Shown here piece after piece: positions 23,856 to 33,285 of a DNA stretch of 64,000 nt. Made by a program: the position numbers and the translations under genes. The notes beneath the pieces were generated by a model. It searched no databases, was not told the origin of the DNA, and worked only from the letters and a program-made list of their open reading frames with translations. The number at the start of each line of letters is the position of its first letter. Within the stretch, counting starts at the first letter, position 1. Source of the DNA: Bradyrhizobium tropiciagri (GTDB taxonomy: Bacteria > Pseudomonadota > Alphaproteobacteria > Rhizobiales > Xanthobacteraceae); the NCBI RefSeq assembly GCF_001189845.1, contig NZ_LFLZ01000005.1, positions 124,001 through 188,000 on the forward strand, read 5' to 3'.

Positions 23856-26390
23856 TTGCCGCACCAATTCGATAGCCCGCTGCCGATCGACGCCGTGCTC
23901 GACGAGCTCGACCGCACGCTCGATCGCCACAATGCCGCAGTGCTGGTCGCGCCGCCCGGCGCCGGCAAGACCACGCGCGTGCCGCTGGCGCTGCTCGATG
24001 CGCCGTGGGCCAAGGGCAAGAAGATCATCGTGCTGGAGCCGCGCCGCATCGCCGCGCGCGCCAGCGCCGAGCGGATGGCGAAGACGCTTCGTGAGCGTCC
24101 CGGCGAGACCGTCGGCTATCGCGTCCGCTTCGGCTCAAAGGTGTCGCGCGCGACGCGGATCGAGGTCGTCACCGAGGGCATCTTCTCGCGCCAAATCCTT
24201 GACGATCCCGAGCTCAACGGCGTCGCCGCGGTGCTGTTCGACGAATTCCACGAGCGCTCGCTCGATGCCGATCTTGGCCTTGCGCTGGCGCGCGACGCGC
24301 AGACCGGCCTGCGCGAGGACTTACGCATCCTCGTGATGTCGGCCACGCTCGACGGCGCGCGGGTCGCAAAACTGCTGGGCGACGCGCCTGTGGTCGAGAG
24401 CGAGGGTCGCGCCTTCCCCGTCGAGACCCGCTATGTCGGCCGCAAGGTCGATGCGCCGGTGGAGCGGCAGATGGCCGAGACGATCGCGACCGCGCTGCGC
24501 GCCGATGCCGGCTCGGTGCTCGCCTTCCTGCCCGGCGCGGCCGAGATCCGCCGCACGCAGACTTTCTTGGCCGAGCGCGTGCATGACGCCTCGGTCGAGA
24601 TCGTGCCGCTGTTCGGTGCGCTCGATGCCACCGTGCAGGATCGCGCCATCGCGCCGGCGCCAAAGGGGATTCGCAAGGTGGTGCTGGCGACTTCAATTGC
24701 CGAGACCTCGCTGACCATCGAGGGCGTGCGCATCGTGGTCGATTCGGGCCTGGCGCGGGTGCCACGCTACGAGCCGGATATCGCGCTGACCCGGCTCGAG
24801 ACCGTGCGGGCCTCGCGTGCCGCGGTCGATCAGCGCCGCGGCCGCGCCGGCCGTATCGAGCCCGGCGTCTGCTACCGTCTTTGGGACGAGCCGCAGACCG
24901 CGTCGCTCCCGGCCTACACCGCACCCGAAATCCTCTCCGCCGATCTGTCCTCGTTGGTGCTCGACCTCGCGCAATGGGGCGTCAGCGATCCCTCAGGCCT
25001 CGCTTTCCTCGATCCGCCACCGGGACCGGCACTGAAGGAAGCGCGATCGCTGCTGTCGGAGCTCGGCGCGCTCGACGGCGATGGCCGCATCACCGAGGAA
25101 GGCAAGAGCCTGCGCGCGCTGGCACTGCCGCCGCGGCTGGCGCGGATGATCGTGGATTCCGCCCGCTTCGGTATGGGTGAGGAGGCGGCCGAGATCGCCG
25201 CCGTGCTGACCGAGCGCGGGCTCGGCGGCGACAGCGTCGATCTCGACGTCCGGCTCGACCAGTTCCGCCGCGACCGCTCGCAGCGCGCATCCAGCGCGCG
25301 CAGCATGGCCGCGCGCTGGGCCTCGCAGGTGGAGAGGTCTGAGAGACTTTCTTCTCCCTCCCCCCTTGTGGGGGAGGGCCGGGGAGGGGGGCCCGCAAAG
25401 GCAGGGTCTGCCGATAGCGGCGATCTCTCCACCGGCGTCATGCTGGCCTTCGCATTCCCGGACCGGGTTGCGAAGAACCGCGGCAATGGCAGCTTCGTGC
25501 TGGCCAATGGCCGCGGTGCCGCCGTCGAGCAGACCGCGGCGCTGGCGCGGCTGAGCTATATCGCGGTCGCCGAACTGACCGGCACGGCCGCGAGCGGCCG
25601 CATCCTGCTGGCAGCACCGATCACCCAAGACGAGATCGAGCAGCGCTTCGCCGACCAGATCGAGAATGTCGAGGAGGTGACGTTCGACCGCGGCGCGATG
25701 GCGCTGCGCGCGCGCCGCCGGCGTTCGCTGCATGCGATCACCCTGTCGGAAGCGCCGATGCCGCTCAAGCCATCGGCCGAGTCCGCGCGGGTGTTCGCCG
25801 ACGGCCTGATCGCGGCTGGGCTCGACCGCCTGCCGTGGTCAAAGCAAGCGAAACAATGGCGCGACCGCGTCATGTTCCTGCGCAAGGCCGAAGACGAGAG
25901 CTGGCCTGATCTGTCGGATGCCGCGCTTGCCGCGCGCGCCGACGACTGGCTGGTGGGCGCGCTCTACGACAAGACCGCGTTGAAGGATTTGTCGGCAGGC
26001 GACCTGTCGGACGCGCTGATGGCGCTGCTGCCGTGGGAATTGCGCGCGCGGCTCGATCGCGAGGCGCCGACGCATTTCGAGGCGCCGACCGGAACGCAGC
26101 TTGCGATCGACTACGAGGCCGAGCAGGGCCCGACCATCGCGGTGCGGTTGCAGGAGCTGTTCGGGCTCAACACCCATCCCTCGATCGCCAAGGGCGCAGT
26201 GCCGCTGGTGCTGGAGCTGCTGTCGCCGGCGCAGCGGCCGGTGCAGGTGACACGCGATCTGCCGGGCTTCTGGCGCGGCAGTTACGCCGCGGTGCGTTCC
26301 GACCTGCGCGGCCGCTATCCGCGCCATCCCTGGCCGGAAGATCCCGCCAACGCGATGCCGACCAGGCGCGTGAAACCGCGCGGGACGTGA
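23856..26390 (+). CDS. hrpB: ATP-dependent helicase HrpB
   Basis: The product is 844 aa from a TTG at 23856; the nearby ATG at 23846 is in another frame. DEAH-box motifs are in order: Walker A APPGAGKTT (32-40), LEPRRIAARASAERMA (Ia), TEGIFSRQIL, DEFHERSLDADL (II), VMSATLDG (III), then QRRGRAGRIEPGVCYRLW (VI). The HrpB-specific C-terminal region follows, ending with DLRGRYPRHPWPEDP. Residues about 493-520 read ERLSSPSPLVGEGRGGGPA. They are encoded by a family D palindromic repeat inserted in frame between WASQVE and GDLSTGVMLAF. The reaction and role of HrpB in the cell are not well known. Confidence 0.93.
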   Translation: MPHQFDSPLPIDAVLDELDRTLDRHNAAVLVAPPGAGKTTRVPLALLDAPWAKGKKIIVLEPRRIAARASAERMAKTLRERPGETVGYRVRFGSKVSRATRIEVVTEGIFSRQILDDPELNGVAAVLFDEFHERSLDADLGLALARDAQTGLREDLRILVMSATLDGARVAKLLGDAPVVESEGRAFPVETRYVGRKVDAPVERQMAETIATALRADAGSVLAFLPGAAEIRRTQTFLAERVHDASVEIVPLFGALDATVQDRAIAPAPKGIRKVVLATSIAETSLTIEGVRIVVDSGLARVPRYEPDIALTRLETVRASRAAVDQRRGRAGRIEPGVCYRLWDEPQTASLPAYTAPEILSADLSSLVLDLAQWGVSDPSGLAFLDPPPGPALKEARSLLSELGALDGDGRITEEGKSLRALALPPRLARMIVDSARFGMGEEAAEIAAVLTERGLGGDSVDLDVRLDQFRRDRSQRASSARSMAARWASQVERSERLSSPSPLVGEGRGGGPAKAGSADSGDLSTGVMLAFAFPDRVAKNRGNGSFVLANGRGAAVEQTAALARLSYIAVAELTGTAASGRILLAAPITQDEIEQRFADQIENVEEVTFDRGAMALRARRRRSLHAITLSEAPMPLKPSAESARVFADGLIAAGLDRLPWSKQAKQWRDRVMFLRKAEDESWPDLSDAALAARADDWLVGALYDKTALKDLSAGDLSDALMALLPWELRARLDREAPTHFEAPTGTQLAIDYEAEQGPTIAVRLQELFGLNTHPSIAKGAVPLVLELLSPAQRPVQVTRDLPGFWRGSYAAVRSDLRGRYPRHPWPEDPANAMPTRRVKPRGT
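25345..25425. repeat. Palindromic repeat, family D copy 1, inside hrpB
   Basis: The core hairpin is CCCTCCCCC-CTTGT-GGGGGAGGG at 25357-25379, followed by the companion string CCGGGGAGGGGGGCCC. Its neighbours in the family are intergenic copies at 28115-28235 and 51341-51522. Here it keeps the reading frame open and adds roughly 25-30 residues rich in S, P and G. Confidence 0.8.
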
Positions 26391-26415
26391 CGGGTCACGA
26401 ATTTCATGCCACCCC

Positions 26416-26499
26416 GTCATTGCGAGGAGCGATAGCGACGAAGCAATCCATGGCTCCGCGGGCGCGGAGGGATGGATTGCTTCGCGGAGCCTGTCATCC
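26416..26499. repeat. Palindromic repeat, family B copy 4 (chimeric right end)
   Basis: The left half GTCATTGCGAGGAGCGATAG and the inner GGATTGCTTCG match family B. The right end then switches to GCGGAGCCTGTCATCC followed by a short GC-rich palindrome (GGCGGCGCTTCGCGCC). It lies between hrpB and the NCS1 permease. Confidence 0.7.
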
Positions 26500-26607
26500 G
26501 GCGGCGCTTCGCGCCATCCGCGGCGGAGCGCTGGCAAGTGTCCCCCAACAATGGTTAGATTTGCGGGCTGGGATGGGATCACGGGCTCGCAATCTGGGGA
26601 GACCGCC

Positions 26608-28059
26608 ATGGAGATCAAGAACGCATCGCCGTCGCTCTATAACGAAGACCTGGCGCCGGCCAGGGAACGCAACTGGGGCGCCTTCAGCATCTTCAACGTC
26701 TGGACCTCCGACGTTCACAGCCTCTGGGGCTATTATCTTGCCGCCAGCCTGTTCCTGCTCTGCGGCAGCTTCGTCAACTTCATCCTCGCGATCGGTATAG
26801 GCTCGCTGGTGATCTTCGTGCTGATGAGCCTGATCGGCAATGCCGGGGTGCGGACCGGCGTGCCCTATCCGGTGCTGGCGCGGGCCTCGTTCGGGGTCTG
26901 GGGCGCCAACATCCCGGCGCTGGTGCGTGCCATCGTTGCCTGCTTCTGGTACGGCGCGCAGACTGCGGCGGCCTCGGGCGCGATCGTCGCGCTGCTGACG
27001 CGCATCGACGGCTTCAAGGCGTTCCACCAGTCCAGCCACATGCTCGGCCATTCCACGCTCGAGGTGATCTGCTTCGTCGTGATCTGGGCGCTGCAGCTGC
27101 TGATCATCCAGCGCGGCATGGAAACGGTGCGGCGCTTCCAGGACTGGGCCGGGCCTGCGGTGTGGCTGATGATGCTGATCCTCGCGATCTATCTCTGCGT
27201 CGCGGCCGGCGGCATCTCGCTCACCGCGCCGATCCCGCAGGACGTGCTGTTGGAGAAGACCAAGGAGGCCGGTGTGCCCGGCGTGCCCGGCTCGTTCCCG
27301 GCGCTGTGCGCCGTCGCCGCGACCTGGATCACCTATTTCGCCGCGCTCTATCTCAACTTCTGCGACTTCTCGCGCTACGCGCCTGACGTGCAGGCGCTAC
27401 GCAAGGGCAATATCTGGGGCTTGCCGGTCAACCTGATCCTGTTCTCGCTGGTCGCGGGCGTCACCACGATCGCGGCGTTCAACGTCTACCACGAGGTGCT
27501 GCTGCATCCCGACCAGATCTCGGCGAAGTTCGACAGCTGGTTCCTGGCGCTGCTCGCGGCCGTCACCTTTGCGGTGGCGACGCTCGGCATCAACGTGGTC
27601 GCCAATTTCGTCTCGCCGGCGTTCGATTTCTCCAACGTGTTTCCGCGGCAGATCGACTTCAAGAAGGGCGGCTACATCGCGGCGCTGATCGCGCTGGCGC
27701 TGTATCCGTTCGCGCCCTGGGAGGGCAGCGCCGCCTCGTTCGTCGGGCTGATCGGCGCGACCATGGGGCCGATCTTCGGGATCATGATGGTCGACTATTA
27801 CCTGATCGCGAAGGGCCGCGTGAACGTGCCCGCGCTGTATCAGGAGGACGGCGAATATCGCTTCCAGAACGGCTGGAACGTCAGCGCGCTGGTCGCGGCC
27901 GCGGTCGGCGCCCTGTTCTCGTCGGTGCTGCCGAATTTCACCTCGATCCTGCCGGCCTGGTGGGCGGTCTATGGCTGGTTCTTCGGCGTCGGGATCGCCG
28001 GCGCGGTCTATTACGCGCTGCGCGTTGCGATGCCGAGCCCGGTCGCGAAAACGGCCTGA
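26608..28059 (+). CDS. NCS1-family nucleobase/cation permease
   Basis: The product is 483 aa from the ATG at 26608 with GGGGAGA upstream; the frame extends 19 codons further but lacks such a site. Twelve membrane segments are predicted. NCS1 signatures are LAPARERNWGAFSIFNVWTS, GVPYPVLARASFGVWGANIP and DFSRYAPD. The family transports allantoin, hydantoins, cytosine, uracil or thiamine precursors with Na+ or H+. Substrate is not resolved, and no purine or pyrimidine catabolic genes are adjacent. Confidence 0.88.
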   Translation: MEIKNASPSLYNEDLAPARERNWGAFSIFNVWTSDVHSLWGYYLAASLFLLCGSFVNFILAIGIGSLVIFVLMSLIGNAGVRTGVPYPVLARASFGVWGANIPALVRAIVACFWYGAQTAAASGAIVALLTRIDGFKAFHQSSHMLGHSTLEVICFVVIWALQLLIIQRGMETVRRFQDWAGPAVWLMMLILAIYLCVAAGGISLTAPIPQDVLLEKTKEAGVPGVPGSFPALCAVAATWITYFAALYLNFCDFSRYAPDVQALRKGNIWGLPVNLILFSLVAGVTTIAAFNVYHEVLLHPDQISAKFDSWFLALLAAVTFAVATLGINVVANFVSPAFDFSNVFPRQIDFKKGGYIAALIALALYPFAPWEGSAASFVGLIGATMGPIFGIMMVDYYLIAKGRVNVPALYQEDGEYRFQNGWNVSALVAAAVGALFSSVLPNFTSILPAWWAVYGWFFGVGIAGAVYYALRVAMPSPVAKTA

Positions 28060-28114
28060 AAGATCGCCGAAGGCAGAATGAGTTTGGCTCGAATCGGGAT
28101 CGCAGGCTGGGTTT

Positions 28115-28235
28115 ACCTCTCCCCATTGGGGAGAGGTCGATTTGCGCAGCAAATCGGGTGAGGGGCTGCGGCTCCAACGAGAGAGCGTAACCCCTCACCC
28201 GGCGCTACGCGCGACCTCTCCCAAGGGAGAGGTGA
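28115..28235. repeat. Palindromic repeat, family D copy 2
   Basis: The gene-free stretch 28060-28467 holds this hairpin. ACCTCTCCCCATTGGGGAGAGG at its left is itself a hairpin, and the far end ACCTCTCCCAAGGGAGAGGT is another, with GGTGAGGGG/CCCCTCACC pairing in the middle. The remaining 230 bp before the protease gene contain no clear feature. Confidence 0.8.
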
Positions 28236-28467
28236 ACTTCCGCCGCCGCTCCAGATGAAACCTAATCATCATGTTTTGGGGGCCAACTGGGGACCGGCAA
28301 ATTCCGGCCCTGGCGGACGGCCGATATCATTCGGCCGCTTCAGTGTCCTCGCATTAACCCTTCGCTCATCCTTTTCGCCAAAATGGCAGCCTCGCACTGT
28401 CGCCCTCGCTCGCGGCGGGGCGCCCGGCGTGGTGAAATTGCGTGTTCGGTTTTCCGAGACTGGTGTC

Positions 28468-28980
28468 ATGCGTAACCTGATGATTTTCGCGGCCATCCTG
28501 ATCGGGCTGGGCACCTTCATGGCCCAGATGGCCAGCAAGATGTCGCCCGCCGCTGCGACCACCGCCAAGCAGAGCATCGCCCCCGCCGTCACGGTGGCGC
28601 AGGCCAGCGCCCGCACGTTCAGCATTGCGCCCGACCCGCGCGGTCATTTCGCGACCGACGGGCGGATCGACGGCCAGCGCATCAACTTCATGGTCGACAC
28701 CGGCGCCTCCGTGGTGGCCCTGAACGAGACCTCGGCCGCGCGCTTCGGCCTCCGCCCGGTGCCGGGCGATTACACCTCGCGCGTCACCACCGCCAACGGC
28801 ACCATCAAGGCGGCACGCGCCCATATCGCCATGATCGAGATCGGCGGCCTCACCGTGCGCGACGTCGACGCGCTGGTGCTGCCGGACGAAGCGCTGTCGG
28901 AGAACCTGCTCGGCCTGTCCTTCCTGTCGAAGCTGAAGCGCTTCGAGTACGCCAACGGCAAATTGTTGCTGGAGCAATAA
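28468..28980 (+). CDS. Retropepsin-like aspartic protease, TIGR02281 clan AA family
   Basis: The product is 170 aa starting at the ATG at 28468. A single N-terminal membrane segment (NLMIFAAILIGLGTFMAQMA) anchors a domain facing the periplasm. The catalytic motif is FMVDTGASVVALNE near residue 71-84, with the supporting VRDVDALVLPDEALSENLLG and LLGLSFLSKLKRFEYANGKL typical of TIGR02281 proteins. It would work as a dimer. The natural substrate is unknown. Confidence 0.87.
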   Translation: MRNLMIFAAILIGLGTFMAQMASKMSPAAATTAKQSIAPAVTVAQASARTFSIAPDPRGHFATDGRIDGQRINFMVDTGASVVALNETSAARFGLRPVPGDYTSRVTTANGTIKAARAHIAMIEIGGLTVRDVDALVLPDEALSENLLGLSFLSKLKRFEYANGKLLLEQ

Positions 28981-29132
28981 ATCCAGCCCTTCCCGGGATA
29001 TCAGCGGTGACCTCGTCGCCGCCATTTCCGCCGCAATTGTCGGCCACCAGCCCAGTCTCAGCTTTCGCCCGGCCTGCGCATTCGCTAAAGGCTGCGGCGA
29101 CGTCTTACCGTATGCGACCATAAGGCCGACCC

Positions 29133-30632
29133 ATGTTTCCCAAGCCGAAATCCGTGCTGGTCCCGAACACCTATGCCTTCGAATCCGAGCCGATGGTGAA
29201 GCCGACCGGGTTTCGCGAATACGACGCGCGCTGGCTGTTCAACAAGGAGATCAATTTGATGGGCGTGCAGGCGCTGGGCATGGGGCTCGGCGCGCTGATC
29301 GCGGAGCTCGGCGTTCGCCAGGAGATCGTCACCGGGCACGATTTCCGCGGCTATTCCGCGTCGATCAAGTACGCGCTGATCTCGGGCCTGATGGCGGCCG
29401 GCTGCAAGGTGCATGACATCGGGCTCGCGGTGACGCCGATGGCGTATTTCGCGCAGTTCGATCTCGACGTGCCCTGCGTTGCGATGGTCACCGCCTCGCA
29501 CAATGACAATGGCTGGACCGGCGTGAAGATGGGCGCCAACCGTCCGCTCACCTTCGGCCCCGATGAGATGACGCGGCTGAAGGAGATCGTGCTCAACGCT
29601 GCCTTCAACAACAAGGCCGGCGGCTCCTACCAGTTTCACGAGAACTATCCGGCGCGTTACATCGCCGACCTCACCAGCCGGCCGAAGCTGACGCGCAAGC
29701 TGAAGGTCGTCGCTGCCTGCGGCAACGGCACCGCGGGCGCGTTCGCGCCGCAGGTGCTGGAAGCGATCGGCTGCGAGGTGATCCCGCTCGACACCGAGCT
29801 CGATCACACCTTCCCGAAATACAATCCGAATCCGGAAGACATGGAGATGCTGCACGCGATCCGCGATGCGGTGCTGGCGCACAAGGCCGATGTCGGCCTC
29901 GGCTTCGACGGCGACGGCGACCGCTGCGGCGTGGTCGACAACACCGGCGAGGAGATCTTCGCCGACAAGGTCGGCGTCATGCTGGCGCGCGACATGTCGG
30001 CGATCAACGCCAACGCGCAGTTCGTCGTCGACGTGAAGTCGACCGGGCTGTTCGTGACCGATCCCGTGTTGCAGAAGCAGGGCGCCAACACGGTCTATTG
30101 GAAGACCGGGCATTCCTACATGAAGCGCCGCACCAATGAATTGGGCGCGCTCGCCGGCTTCGAGAAGTCCGGCCACTTCTTCTTCAACAAGCCGTTCGGC
30201 CGCGGCTATGACGACGGCCTGGTGTCGGCGATCGCGATCTGCGAGATGCTCGACCGCGCCCCCGGCAGGTCGATGGCCGATTTGAAGGACGCGCTGCCGA
30301 AGACCTGGTCGTCGCCGACCATGTCGCCGCATTGCGCCGACGAGGCGAAGTACGGCGTGGTCGATGCGGTCGTGAAGCACTTCGAGACGCTGCAGCAGAA
30401 CGGCGGCAAGGTCGCGGGCCAGAACATCCGCGACCTCGTCACCGTCAACGGCGTGCGCGTCACGGTCGAGGACGGCAGCTGGGGCCTGGTGCGGGCATCC
30501 TCGAACAAGCCGGAGCTCGTCGTCGTGGTGGAAAGCCCGGTCAGCGAGCAGCGCATGCGCGACATGTTCGAGGCGATGGATTCGGTGCTGCGCACGCATC
30601 CCGAGGTCGGCGAGTATAATCAGAAGATCTGA
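29133..30632 (+). CDS. Phosphomannomutase/phosphoglucomutase
   Basis: The product is 499 aa of the alpha-D-phosphohexomutase family. The phosphoserine loop is TASHN with S122 (VAMVTASHNDNGWTGVKMG). The metal-binding loop is GFDGDGDRCGVV near residue 265, and the sugar-specificity loop is GFEKSGHFFFN, where the E-S pair indicates glucose/mannose sugars. The C-terminal phosphate-binding loop reads VRASSNKPELV. It interconverts hexose 1- and 6-phosphates for polysaccharide and LPS precursors. It stands alone. Confidence 0.92.
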   Translation: MFPKPKSVLVPNTYAFESEPMVKPTGFREYDARWLFNKEINLMGVQALGMGLGALIAELGVRQEIVTGHDFRGYSASIKYALISGLMAAGCKVHDIGLAVTPMAYFAQFDLDVPCVAMVTASHNDNGWTGVKMGANRPLTFGPDEMTRLKEIVLNAAFNNKAGGSYQFHENYPARYIADLTSRPKLTRKLKVVAACGNGTAGAFAPQVLEAIGCEVIPLDTELDHTFPKYNPNPEDMEMLHAIRDAVLAHKADVGLGFDGDGDRCGVVDNTGEEIFADKVGVMLARDMSAINANAQFVVDVKSTGLFVTDPVLQKQGANTVYWKTGHSYMKRRTNELGALAGFEKSGHFFFNKPFGRGYDDGLVSAIAICEMLDRAPGRSMADLKDALPKTWSSPTMSPHCADEAKYGVVDAVVKHFETLQQNGGKVAGQNIRDLVTVNGVRVTVEDGSWGLVRASSNKPELVVVVESPVSEQRMRDMFEAMDSVLRTHPEVGEYNQKI

Positions 30633-30657
30633 GGTGCATGCTCGCCCCGTGCATGCT

Positions 30658-30760
30658 GTCATCACCCGGCTTGACCGGGTGATCCAGTATTCCAGAGACA
30701 GCAGTGATTGAGCCGAGAAGCCGCGGCGTACTGGATCGCCCGGTCGAGCCGGGCGATGAC
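30658..30760. repeat. Palindromic repeat, family C copy 3
   Basis: The left arm GTCATCACCCGGCTTGACCG continues to CCAGTATTCCAGAGAC (30699). The right arm is CGTACTGGATCGCCCGGTCG to GATGAC (30760). Each arm is itself a small hairpin, and in the left arm the stem pair next to GTCATC is A-T instead of the usual G-C, a compensatory change. It lies between the convergent mutase and chemoreceptor genes. Confidence 0.9.
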
Positions 30761-30788
30761 AGCGGAGCGCTCGTTACGACGCCCTTCC

Positions 30789-32255
30789 TCACGCCGCCCG
30801 CAGCGAGGCCAGGAAACGGTCGAGCTCGGTCTTCAGCCATTCCGATTGCGAGGTCAGGCCGTTCGCCGCGTCGAGCAGTTGCGCGGTGGCGCCGCCGGCC
30901 TGTTCGGAGGCGCGGTTGACGTTGAGGATGCCCTTGTTGACGTCGCGGGTGCGATCGGCGGCCTGCTGCAGATTGCTGGAGATCTCGCGGGTCGCTGCGC
31001 CCTGCTGATCGACGGCGGCCGCGATCTCGCCGGAGATATGGTCGATTTCCGCGATGGTGGTGCCGATGGTCCCGATCGCGCTGACGGCGGCGCCGGTCGC
31101 GTTCTGGATATCCTGGATCTGAACCGAGATCTCCTCGGTCGCCTTGGCGGTCTGGTTGGCCAGTGCCTTGACCTCGCTCGCAACCACCGCAAATCCGCGG
31201 CCATGCTCGCCGGCGCGTGCCGCCTCGATGGTTGCGTTCAGGGCGAGCAGGTTGGTCTGGCTGGCGATGCTCTGGATCAAGGTCACCACCTCGCCGATCT
31301 TCTGCGTGCCGGCGGCGAGACCCTGCACCACGGTGTTGGCGCGGCGCGCCTCGTCGGCGGCCTTGGCGGCGATCCGCGCCGAGCGCGTCACCTGCTCGGC
31401 AATGCTGTTGATCGAGGCCGTCAGTTCCTCGGTCGCGGACGCCACGGTTTCGACGTTGCTCGAGGCCAGCGTCGATGCAGAGGCGGCGGCCGTGGCCTGG
31501 CGAATGGTTTCCGCGTTGCTGCCGTTCATCGTCGCCGACAGGCCCTGCATCGCGCTCGCCGCCACCGCGACGGCCTCGACGACTTCGCCGATCTTGCGCT
31601 CGAAGCCGGCAGCGAGCTCGCGCCGCGCGGCATCACGGTTCTGCTTGGCCCGTTCGGCCTCGATGCGTTCGGCATTGGCGCGCGCTTCGGCGGCAACGGC
31701 GGCCTCGGCCTCCGCCGCCTTCAGCGCCGATGTCTTGAACAGTTCGGCAAGCGTGTGCGCGAGCCAGATCAGCACGCCGGCCTCGATCAGGAGGATCACG
31801 GCGTGGAGAACGACGCGGCCGAAATCGGCGCCGCCCGGATAGATCGCGGCCGGAAGGATGAAGTTCAGCGTCAGGTGATGCAGGGCAACCGCCACGGTGC
31901 CGGCGACGATCGGCCGGTAGTCGCAATAGGCGACGAGGCACGCCAGCGCGGCGAAGAAGTACATGTGCATGTCGACCTGCCAGCGGTGGCCGGCGAACTG
32001 GTAGACCAGCATCGACACGCCGGCCATCAGGGCCACGGCAACGATCAGGCGGGTTGAAACGCCGTTCCCCGACATGCGCCATGAGGCCGTCGCCGCCAAC
32101 GCCATCGCGACCATGAAGCCGGCCGGGATCAGCCAGTCGGTGTGCAGCGTCAGGCCGACGATGATCGCGATCGGAACGTGCAGCCAGAGCACCACGAGCA
32201 GGATCTTGCTGGCCGTCTCGCGCAGGGCGGCCATTTCATCGCCTTCGAAGGTCAT
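30789..32255 (-). CDS. Methyl-accepting chemotaxis protein with a membrane-embedded N-terminus
   Basis: The product is 488 aa. The first 190 residues hold about six hydrophobic segments ([20 protein letters not shown] to [18 protein letters not shown]) with no periplasmic ligand domain. An alanine-rich coiled coil follows, then the signalling hairpin containing [20 protein letters not shown] and [17 protein letters not shown]. No C-terminal CheR-binding pentapeptide is seen (it ends LASLRAA). The ATG at 32255 overlaps the stop of the small membrane protein gene upstream; an ATG at 32234 is an alternative start. Confidence 0.88.
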   Translation of the reverse strand: MTFEGDEMAALRETASKILLVVLWLHVPIAIIVGLTLHTDWLIPAGFMVAMALAATASWRMSGNGVSTRLIVAVALMAGVSMLVYQFAGHRWQVDMHMYFFAALACLVAYCDYRPIVAGTVAVALHHLTLNFILPAAIYPGGADFGRVVLHAVILLIEAGVLIWLAHTLAELFKTSALKAAEAEAAVAAEARANAERIEAERAKQNRDAARRELAAGFERKIGEVVEAVAVAASAMQGLSATMNGSNAETIRQATAAASASTLASSNVETVASATEELTASINSIAEQVTRSARIAAKAADEARRANTVVQGLAAGTQKIGEVVTLIQSIASQTNLLALNATIEAARAGEHGRGFAVVASEVKALANQTAKATEEISVQIQDIQNATGAAVSAIGTIGTTIAEIDHISGEIAAAVDQQGAATREISSNLQQAADRTRDVNKGILNVNRASEQAGGATAQLLDAANGLTSQSEWLKTELDRFLASLRAA

Positions 32256-32608
32256 TTTCCAACCCCCAGATCGTCGTTCGCCTTGAAGCAGCCAGCGATC
32301 GCCTGCGGATCCATGGTCAGCAGGGCGCCCGCCTCGTGCAGCCGGCGCAGCCCGCCATCGCGGTCAGGCCGCACCACCAGCAGGGCCGGAATCGCGGTCA
32401 TCCGAACGATCGACGCATTGGCGGAAGCGGCGGCCAGCAGCGCGCGCTCGGCGCGCCACCATGGCGGAAACGCCACGGCCACCACTTCGGTGCCCGCACG
32501 CGCCTGCAACGACAGCATCGCGATCGCGATCCAGCTCGCGATCAGCAATGCAGCCGCGCCTAGCCATGCGGGCCGTCGGCTCGCTGGGATGATCTCCCCC
32601 GGCACCAT
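32252..32608 (-). CDS. Small membrane-anchored protein of unknown function, coupled to the chemoreceptor
   Basis: The product is 118 aa. A single hydrophobic segment ([19 protein letters not shown], about residues 17-36) is followed by about 80 residues outside the membrane: [40 protein letters not shown], and an end in [12 protein letters not shown] with one cysteine. I do not recognise a family. The ATGA overlap with the chemoreceptor gene implies co-translation, so it may contribute to signal input. Confidence 0.7.
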   Translation of the reverse strand: MVPGEIIPASRRPAWLGAAALLIASWIAIAMLSLQARAGTEVVAVAFPPWWRAERALLAAASANASIVRMTAIPALLVVRPDRDGGLRRLHEAGALLTMDPQAIAGCFKANDDLGVGK

Positions 32609-32708
32609 GGCAGCACAATACCGCTGCCGGGGCTAACTTCCGGTAAATGCCGTGCAGGCGAACTACCTGGGGGCGTATCGACGATCGTATGAGGTTGTCC
32701 GGCGGCGG

Positions 32709-33209
32709 TTACGCCGCGGGCACCGGCAGCGCCGTCACCGACTTGATCTTCTCCATCGCAAAGCGCGAGGTGACGTTCTTCAGCGGCACGGCCGAGATCA
32801 GCTTCTTGTAGAAGACGTCGTAGGCCTGCATGTCCGCGACCACGACGCGCAGCATGTAGTCGACGTCGCCGGCCATCCGGTAGAATTCCATCACCTCCGG
32901 CATGGCGCTGACGGCGTCGGCGAACTTGCGCAGCCAGGCTTCCGAGTGGTCCGCGCTCTCGACCGAGACGAACACCGAGATCCCGAGCCCGATCTTGTTC
33001 TGATCGACCAGCGCCACGCGGCGCAGGATCACGCCGTCGGCCTCGAGCCGCTGGATGCGCTTCCAGCACGGCGTCGACGACAGCCCGACCCGGTCGCCGA
33101 TCTCGGCGACGGAGAGCGAGGCATCCTCCTGCAACACGGTCAGGATCTTGCGATCGATCGCGTCGAGGCGGCGGTTGTTGTCATGAAGCTGAATGGCGAC
33201 ATCGGTCAT
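32709..33209 (-). CDS. Lrp/AsnC-family transcription regulator
   Basis: The product is 166 aa from the ATG at 33209. A TTG nine codons upstream would add a short N-terminus. The winged-helix domain is LDAIDRKILTVLQEDASLSV through RVGLSSTPCWKRIQRLEADG. The C-terminal RAM effector domain contains MPEVMEFYRMAGDVDYMLRV. Such proteins bind amino acids and regulate their metabolism. It is transcribed away from no obvious target; the sugar kinase gene lies 76 bp upstream on the same strand. Confidence 0.92.
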   Translation of the reverse strand: MTDVAIQLHDNNRRLDAIDRKILTVLQEDASLSVAEIGDRVGLSSTPCWKRIQRLEADGVILRRVALVDQNKIGLGISVFVSVESADHSEAWLRKFADAVSAMPEVMEFYRMAGDVDYMLRVVVADMQAYDVFYKKLISAVPLKNVTSRFAMEKIKSVTALPVPAA

Positions 33210-33285
33210 AGAAGAAAGTTCCACATGAAGGTTCAAACTCCCTCATATAGAGAAAAATCTTCCAAATCAAGCGGGTCGTGACCGG

